Origin: CAXTTV01 sp964247295
GTDB lineage: Bacteria > Chloroflexota > Ktedonobacteria > Ktedonobacterales > Ktedonobacteraceae
Direction of reading: 5' to 3'
DNA length: 10,020 nt
NCBI GenBank assembly: GCA_964247295.1
Contig: CAXTTV010000181.1
Coordinates: forward strand, 1 to 10,020
Numbering within the stretch: the stretch's first letter is position 1; each line of letters opens with the position of its first letter. Below, one piece after another: positions 5,724 through 10,020 of this stretch. The translations under genes and the position numbers were made by a program. A model generated the notes under the pieces. That model made no database searches. It was not told where the DNA came from and saw only the letters and a list, made by a program, of their open reading frames with translations.

Positions 5724-6848
5724 ATGTCACAGGTTCAAACCCCGATCCCACACATACAAAATCAGAAATCAGGGCCGAAGCAGATCCGTAGAGGCCCGCT
5801 TGTCTCAGGACTGATCATACTCTGCGCACTTCTTCTGGCGGGTTGGCTGGAGTTTGGCGGGCAGACGAGTAAAACTGATCCTACTCAACCAGGACACCCT
5901 CTCTCTAATAAAGAAAACCACCTCCATACTATTGTCCAGGGGGATCAGCCAGGACGCATCTATCTGGGAACACATTTCGGTATTTTTACGAGCGATGATG
6001 GGGGTTCCCACTGGCCTCAGCTTCGCGGCGATCTCAATCAGTTGATGGTAACGTCCATCGCAGTCAATACACAAAACGCTGATCATCTAGGAATCATTAC
6101 GCTTCACACAGGTGATTTAAGTATGAAAGATGGTATCTATTTTAGCGGCGATCACGGGCGAAGCTGGCAGCCACACTCACCCCAGGGATTGCCTTCTTCG
6201 GCCTATCCCTTTCTGATTCGAGCGGGCAGCGCTAACGACCAGGACTTTTACGTATTTTATGTCTATGCTGGCTGGTACGAAACGCAAGATCAGGGCCAGC
6301 ACTGGCAACATCTAACTATCCCAAATCTTTCGTCTATCCAGACTCCTGCGTTTTTGATGGACCCCTCTAATAGCCACCACTTGTTGATCGGCGGGGACCA
6401 GGGACTCTATGAGACCCGAGATCAGGGCCGATCCTGGAAACAACTCTCGGAGATCCATGGGAGCGTGCTCAGCCTGAACGCTACCGATCCGACCACCTCT
6501 GGCGTTCGTACAGTGTATTGCTCAACTGACCAGGGGCTTTTCCGCTGGCGAGACGATAATCACTCTCGCCCACAGCAGCTCCAGGCCAGAGGCTACCCCT
6601 CTGAGTCTCTGGGCCGCTTAATCGTCAGTCCGGACGGCAAACAACTCTATGGCACCACCGGCCAGACACTCTGGGTCTCTGAGGATGCTGGACAGAGCTG
6701 GACCAGACGTTGGAACTTTAACCGCCCAGATCTTACAGCTCTGGTGGTAGATCACTATCAGGGGCAAAGCCTTTATGCCGGTTTTCTGACCCCAGGTCTG
6801 GTACTCAAAAGCGAGGATGGCGGCAGATCCTGGAAAACTGTTAGCTAA
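5724..6848 (+). CDS. Membrane-anchored Asp-box (BNR/sortilin-like) beta-propeller protein
   Basis: The 374-residue product has a basic N-terminus (KQIRRG), one hydrophobic segment (about residues 26-43) and a flexible linker, so the rest should lie outside the membrane. The remainder is a beta-propeller with Asp-box turns S/T-x-D-x-G-x-x-W. Six are canonical, at residues 90-97, 141-148, 187-194, 231-238, 319-326 and 363-370. A degenerate one stands near 275-282 (RWRDDNHSR). Spacing of 44-51 residues gives seven blades. The same repeats occur in bacterial sialidases, sortilin and Ycf48-like assembly factors, but sialidase catalytic residues cannot be assigned, and the repeat alone does not imply an enzyme. 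A scaffold or binding role is more likely. The ATG has only a weak AGAG-type ribosome site. No terminator is visible after it, and the CopC gene begins 131 bp downstream. Confidence 0.87.
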   Translation: MSQVQTPIPHIQNQKSGPKQIRRGPLVSGLIILCALLLAGWLEFGGQTSKTDPTQPGHPLSNKENHLHTIVQGDQPGRIYLGTHFGIFTSDDGGSHWPQLRGDLNQLMVTSIAVNTQNADHLGIITLHTGDLSMKDGIYFSGDHGRSWQPHSPQGLPSSAYPFLIRAGSANDQDFYVFYVYAGWYETQDQGQHWQHLTIPNLSSIQTPAFLMDPSNSHHLLIGGDQGLYETRDQGRSWKQLSEIHGSVLSLNATDPTTSGVRTVYCSTDQGLFRWRDDNHSRPQQLQARGYPSESLGRLIVSPDGKQLYGTTGQTLWVSEDAGQSWTRRWNFNRPDLTALVVDHYQGQSLYAGFLTPGLVLKSEDGGRSWKTVS

Positions 6849-6979
6849 CTCTCTGTACTAGGGTGATCTCCATACTTTATTCAAAAAAATAGGGATTCAA
6901 CCGGATAGACTTTTCTTTGAAAAACTCCTACTCTAAAAAGGACCAAAGTATCGATCCTTTCCAGAAAGGTTATTTTGAG

Positions 6980-7594
6980 ATGAGCATCGCACAAAGAAAA
7001 CGCAGCTTACTCGCTGCGATCCTTTTAAGTCTTAGCCTGGTTATGGCTCTGATTGGTACGGTCTCAGCCCATGCAAAGGTTCTGAGCGCCACCCCTGGTA
7101 TAAATACTACCATTACAAAGGCCCCCACAAATGTGACGGTCCAATGCGCGGAGAATGTTAATCCAGATCCGAAAAAAAGTAATCTGTTCGTCTATGGACC
7201 CGCCGGCGAATTGATCAGTCAGGGCAATGCAAAGGTCTCCTTGACCAATCCCAAAGAAATAAGCGTTCCCATTAAAGGAGATGAGAAGGGATCATATGTG
7301 GTTCGCTGGATTACGGCTTCGGCTGAGGATGGCGATCCCGATGAGGGCGCGTTTGTCTTTACGGTAAACCCCGCAGGAATTACAACTACACTACCCATAA
7401 CGCAACCCGTTCAAACACAACCAGTGAATACTGGCGTTTCACCGGTTTTGACAATTGGTGCTGCTGTGCTGGCTCTGATGGTTGGCCTGTTTGCGGGCGC
7501 TGCCTTTGGTCGCCGATCTGTCCGGCCCTCTCTGGCTGAGATGCGCAAAGAGGTGGCAGAACATCCGGTTCCAACTGATACCCCTGTCCAATAA
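6980..7594 (+). CDS. CopC-domain protein with C-terminal membrane anchor
   Basis: The 204-residue product has a signal peptide (basic RKR at 6-8, hydrophobic 10-28, likely cleavage VSA|HAK), a CopC domain (31 to about 130) and a C-terminal membrane helix (156-177) followed by a basic cytoplasmic tail. CopC proteins bind Cu(II) outside the membrane through the amino-terminal His, an Asp and a His in a DGH motif. Here His31 would be the new N-terminus and Asp117 is present, but the DGH position reads DGD (Asp119), so one expected ligand is missing. The stalk 134-152 is rich in Thr, Pro and Gln. No CopD permease domain or gene is near. The frame is open upstream to a TTG at 6917, but the ATG at 6980 has AGAAAGG 9-10 nt before it and gives a proper signal peptide. 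It probably forms an operon with the next gene. Confidence 0.87.
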   Translation: MSIAQRKRSLLAAILLSLSLVMALIGTVSAHAKVLSATPGINTTITKAPTNVTVQCAENVNPDPKKSNLFVYGPAGELISQGNAKVSLTNPKEISVPIKGDEKGSYVVRWITASAEDGDPDEGAFVFTVNPAGITTTLPITQPVQTQPVNTGVSPVLTIGAAVLALMVGLFAGAAFGRRSVRPSLAEMRKEVAEHPVPTDTPVQ

Positions 7595-7618
7595 AGTTTT
7601 TGAGAAGGTCACAAGATT

Positions 7619-8043
7619 ATGCGCGTACGCTTTCCAATCTGGTTCTGTCTGTTTGCTGCGTGCTGCGGTCTGCTGATCTTTGCTGCTCTCAATCCTGAGG
7701 ATGTCCCAGCAAGATTGCAGGTGAATCTTTCCCATTCCCGGCAATTAAATGTGGGTCTACATACTTTGATGCTTAATCTGACCGATCTCCATGGCACTCC
7801 TATAGAGGGTGCTCAGATTAATTCACAGATCCAGATGACAAATATGGATATGGGAACCGTTTCTAGTACGGTTAACTCACTGGGTAAGGGAAAATATGCC
7901 CTTCAGGTTCCTTTTACGATGGCCGGTCCCTGGGCGATTACGGTGAAGGNNNNNNNNNNNNNNNNNNNNNNNNNNNNNNNNNNNNNNNNNNNNNNNNNNN
8001 NNNNNNNACACAACAACAGACGCTCTATCTGGATGTTTCTTGA
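7619..8043 (+). CDS. YtkA/FixH-like domain protein, interrupted by an assembly gap
   Basis: The gene starts 24 bp after the CopC-domain gene, with GAGAAGG 9-10 nt before the ATG. The product has an N-terminal membrane or signal segment (about 5-23, with a Cys-Cys pair at 15-16) and then an Ig-like YtkA/FixH-type domain. Visible are LNVGLHTLMLNLTDLHGTPI, then AQINSQIQMTNMDMGTV with Met73, Met76 and Met78, GKGKYALQVPF and MAGPWAITVK. The Met cluster is typical of the family and may bind copper, in keeping with its neighbour. Bases 7950-8007 are N. Past the gap one frame reads TQQQTLYLDVS and stops at 8041-8043, a natural strand ending for the domain. Keeping the frame set by exactly 58 Ns instead runs on to a stop inside the terminator hairpin at 8113. 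The N run is therefore probably not the true gap length, and the end coordinate given is my inference. Confidence 0.72.
7950..8007. other. Assembly gap (58 Ns)
   Basis: A run of 58 undetermined bases lies inside the YtkA-like gene. The reading frames on its two sides match the domain only if the real length leaves remainder 2 on division by 3, whereas 58 leaves 1. Confidence 0.99.
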
Positions 8044-8072
8044 TCCCCTCCATTCCTATGCTCTTTTTCGTC

Positions 8073-8111
8073 AGGAGACGCCGGCACGTGCTTTGCCAGG
8101 GTCTCCTTTTT
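8073..8111 (+). terminator. Rho-independent terminator of the CopC-YtkA unit
   Basis: AGGAGAC (8073-8079) pairs with GTCTCCT (8101-8107), and an inner GGCA/TGCC stem extends the hairpin. It is followed by a run of T (8107-8111). It lies about 30 bp after the proposed stop at 8041-8043, which supports that stop. Confidence 0.8.
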
Positions 8112-8160
8112 GATGTGTTATTCTCTCCTCTTTTCTCTATAAGTGCTCATTCTACTCTTT

Positions 8161-8189
8161 TTTATAAGATTAGGTAAGGGGAGTATATT
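8161..8189 (+). promoter_or_regulatory. Candidate promoter of the haloperoxidase gene
   Basis: TTTATA (8161-8166) and TATATT (8184-8189) are 17 bp apart. The hexamer GTATAT also recurs at 8183, 8202 and 8219 in this AT-rich stretch, so alternative -10 positions exist. Support is modest. Confidence 0.3.
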
Positions 8190-8242
8190 GTATGTAGCTG
8201 TGTATATTTCCTGCACTTGTATATAGGAAGGTTTCTTTTTTT

Positions 8243-9736
8243 ATGGATAAAGACAAAAAAGAGCAGACCGTCTCCAGACGCCAGCTTTTAAAATGGGGCA
8301 GCGGTGGCCTGGTTGCCGCGACCGGGCTGGCTAGCCTCGGGACACGCTTTTTTCAGGCTCCCCAGCGAAGCTATGCTGAGGCAGCTTCTACAAACGCTGT
8401 TATCCAATGGAATAGCCTGATGCTCCAGGCTGTGCGTGCGAGTAAACCCGCCCCCCCCATCGTGGCACGCGCGCTGGCAGTCCTCCATACCTGTATGTAT
8501 GATGCCTGGGCCCCCTATGACGCTCATGCCAATACGACCCAACAGGGGAACAGACTCCGTAGACCTGCGGACGAACACACAACTCAAAACAAGCTGATGG
8601 CGGTGAGTTACGCTGCCTACAAGGCTCTTGTTGATCTTTTTCCTACATACACAAATCAAGGGAAACAGTTACTCTCCAGTCTGGGCTATAACCCTGATGA
8701 TACGAGCAATAATACAACCTCTCCTATTGGAATCGGCAACAGAGCGACGGCTACAGTCCTGGCCTTTAGACATACCGATGGCGCTAACCAGTTGGGCGAT
8801 CTTCATCCAGGAGCTTATTCTGACTATACTGGTTATCAACCGGTGAATACATTCGATACTTTCAACAACCCCGGTCACTGGCAACCCTTAAGAGTTCCTG
8901 ACGGGAAAGGTGGGTTTATTATCCAATCCTTTGCGGTTCCTCAGTGGTCAAAGGTGACGCCCTTTGCGTTAACATCAGGTTCACAATTTCGTCCCTCAAG
9001 AGGCCCAGCGACCTATCCTTCCAATCTCTATAGAGAACAAGCTGAAAATTTAGTCCATATCAGCGCCGGCTTAAATGACCGTGAGAAGGTGATTGCTGAA
9101 TACTGGAAAGATGGTCCCTTCTCTGAACAACCCCCCGGCCACTGGTGCCTCTTTGGACAATTTGTTTCCTGGCGCGATCAACATAATCTGGATGATGATG
9201 TGAAAATGTTTTTTCTACTGGCAAATGCTCTGTTCGATAGTAGTGTCGCTTGCTGGGATTGCAAACGCTTCTATGACTCAGAACGCCCGATCAGCGCGAT
9301 TAATTTTCTTTATAAAGGCCAGAAAATCTATGCCTGGGCCGGCCCTAATCAAGGCAGCCAGTGGATCAATGGCGAAGATTGGCGTCCCTACCAGCCCGAT
9401 ACGTTTGTGACGCCCGCGTTCGCTGAGTTCTCTTCTGGTCATAGCACGTTTAGCGCGGCTGGCGCCGAGATCCTTAGACGCTTCACGAAAAGTGATCTTT
9501 TCTTGAACTCTCATACCATTCCGGCTGGTAGTTCGGCGATTGAGAAAAATACGCCTTCTCATGATATTGAGCTAAGCTGGAATACGTTTAGCGATGCGGC
9601 CAATGAGGCCGGCATCTCAAGACGCTTCGGAGGCATCCACTTTGAACAGGGCGATCTGGGTGGGCGCACGGTGGGTCGCAAGATTGGTCAAACAGTGTGG
9701 GAGAAGGGCCAATCCTATATCCATGGCATTATTTAA
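8243..9736 (+). CDS. Tat-exported vanadium-dependent haloperoxidase (PAP2-related)
   Basis: The 497-residue product begins with a twin-arginine signal (SRRQLLKWG at residues 11-19, hydrophobic stretch, likely cleavage near SYAEA|AS at 42-48), so it is exported folded. The mature part matches vanadium-dependent haloperoxidases, which use vanadate and peroxide to oxidise halides and share their fold with PAP2 phosphatases. All three vanadate-site blocks are visible: K341-x6-R348-P in CKRFYDSERP, S398-G399-H400 in FSSGHSTFSA, and S459-R460-x5-H466 in SRRFGGIHFEQGD. His466 would be the residue bound to vanadium and His400 the acid-base residue. The N-terminal helical half (WNSLMLQAVRASKPAPPIVARA, HTCMYDAWAPYD) is also typical. 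Halide preference and whether it acts as a peroxidase or phosphatase cannot be read. GGAAGG precedes the ATG by 11 nt. The end overlaps the sensor kinase gene by 8 bp. Confidence 0.92.
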   Translation: MDKDKKEQTVSRRQLLKWGSGGLVAATGLASLGTRFFQAPQRSYAEAASTNAVIQWNSLMLQAVRASKPAPPIVARALAVLHTCMYDAWAPYDAHANTTQQGNRLRRPADEHTTQNKLMAVSYAAYKALVDLFPTYTNQGKQLLSSLGYNPDDTSNNTTSPIGIGNRATATVLAFRHTDGANQLGDLHPGAYSDYTGYQPVNTFDTFNNPGHWQPLRVPDGKGGFIIQSFAVPQWSKVTPFALTSGSQFRPSRGPATYPSNLYREQAENLVHISAGLNDREKVIAEYWKDGPFSEQPPGHWCLFGQFVSWRDQHNLDDDVKMFFLLANALFDSSVACWDCKRFYDSERPISAINFLYKGQKIYAWAGPNQGSQWINGEDWRPYQPDTFVTPAFAEFSSGHSTFSAAGAEILRRFTKSDLFLNSHTIPAGSSAIEKNTPSHDIELSWNTFSDAANEAGISRRFGGIHFEQGDLGGRTVGRKIGQTVWEKGQSYIHGII

Positions 9737-10020
9737 TTCTGCTCACTCCGCTTGCCGCGATAGGCAAAGGAAGAAAAGTTTCGACACAGGTCCCCTCTCC
9801 TGAATGCGAGGTGATTAAGATATGCCCATCTAACAAGGCCGCTCGCTCTCGCATCCCAAAAACTCCCAGCCCACGAGATGCACTTTGTGGATCATAACCT
9901 TGACCATTATCGCGAATACAGAGCACAATCTCGGCGGGCTGGAGTTTAACTCGCAACCAGACCTGCTCCGCATGGGCGTGACGTGCGACATTGGTAAGCC
10001 CTTCCTGGGCAATCCGAAAC
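9729..10020 (-). CDS. Sensor histidine kinase, NarL-type, C-terminal HATPase part (5' end beyond window)
   Basis: The 96 visible residues are the ATP-binding domain of a two-component sensor kinase of the HisKA_3/NarL-associated class. The N box reads FRIAQEGLTNVARHAHAEQV, the G1 box IRDNGQGYDP, the G2-type block RGLGVFGMRERAALLDGHI, and the final strand GEGTCVETFLPLP, all in family order. The gene enters from the right edge, so the phosphoacceptor histidine and any sensing domain are outside the window. Its stop (TAA, 9731-9729) lies within the last codons of the haloperoxidase gene, giving an 8-bp tail-to-tail overlap. Its response regulator, usually adjacent, is not visible. The kinase therefore cannot be tied to control of the haloperoxidase by position alone, since the genes converge. 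Confidence 0.92.
   Translation of the reverse strand, partial: FRIAQEGLTNVARHAHAEQVWLRVKLQPAEIVLCIRDNGQGYDPQSASRGLGVFGMRERAALLDGHILITSHSGEGTCVETFLPLPIAASGVSRIK

Noticed and set aside
8044..8113. Continuation of the YtkA-like frame to a stop at 8113
   Set aside because: It depends on the gap being exactly 58 bp, gives a tail unlike the domain, and ends inside a terminator hairpin.
8183..8224. Three GTATAT copies spaced 19 and 17 bp apart, possible iteron or operator
   Set aside because: The hexamer is short and the region is AT-rich, so chance recurrence is likely.
8288..8659. A 123-codon minus-strand frame inside the haloperoxidase gene
   Set aside because: It is antisense to a well-conserved coding sequence; its protein looks like no domain and it has no supporting signals.
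9278..9562. A 94-codon minus-strand frame inside the haloperoxidase gene
   Set aside because: It is the antisense shadow of the vanadate-binding region of a confirmed gene.
1..10020. Phage-defence island, CRISPR or mobile element
   Set aside because: No nuclease, helicase, integrase, transposase, array-like repeat or tRNA-flanked junction was found on either strand.

Overview
The window looks like an ordinary stretch of a bacterial chromosome from a mid-GC organism. The mix of families is reminiscent of Ktedonobacteria (Chloroflexota): a membrane-anchored CopC, a YtkA/FixH-like protein, an Asp-box propeller, a Tat-exported vanadium haloperoxidase and many surface-anchored enzymes. That placement is an inference from family content and genome style; no marker gene in the window proves it. 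There are eleven protein genes, two of them cut by the window edges. I found no rRNA, tRNA, CRISPR array, transposase or phage gene.

Left part (1-2634): the 3' portion of an L,D-transpeptidase (+) ends in a textbook terminator. It faces a membrane-anchored C39-like cysteine peptidase (-), which has its own weaker terminator. Upstream of the peptidase lies an 18-bp perfect palindrome that may be an operator. Next is an SRPBCC-fold protein (-), which ends in a 32-bp perfect palindrome followed by a T tract. It is divergent from a 100-residue helical protein of unknown function (+).

Middle (2769-5723): a DUF72/YecE-family protein (+) and a GT4 glycosyltransferase (-) converge and overlap tail to tail by 44 bp. 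A hotdog-fold acyl-CoA thioesterase (-) follows, and it is divergent from the next gene across about 207 bp that carries candidate promoters for both directions.

Right part (5724-10020): a membrane-anchored seven-bladed Asp-box propeller protein is followed by a compact two-gene unit. This unit is a CopC-domain protein with a C-terminal membrane helix, then a YtkA/FixH-like protein 24 bp downstream. The second gene is interrupted by 58 Ns. Sequence beyond the gap supports a short C-terminus with a stop at 8041-8043 and a terminator just after it. Then comes a Tat-exported vanadium-dependent haloperoxidase with every expected vanadate-binding residue visible. Its 3' end overlaps by 8 bp the tail of a NarL-type sensor histidine kinase (-) that runs off the right edge.

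Most products act at or outside the membrane: cell-wall crosslinking, a surface peptidase, a propeller, copper-type proteins and a haloperoxidase. Strand switches between nearly every pair of genes argue against one large operon. Only the CopC-YtkA pair looks co-transcribed. No gap between genes exceeds 300 bp. Several start codons were moved downstream from the longest possible reading frame because a ribosome binding site and the family N-terminus agree there. I see no convincing new multi-gene system. The points that most deserve a second look are the CopC with a lost copper-ligand histidine, the assembly gap that hides the YtkA C-terminus, and the palindromic operator candidates.
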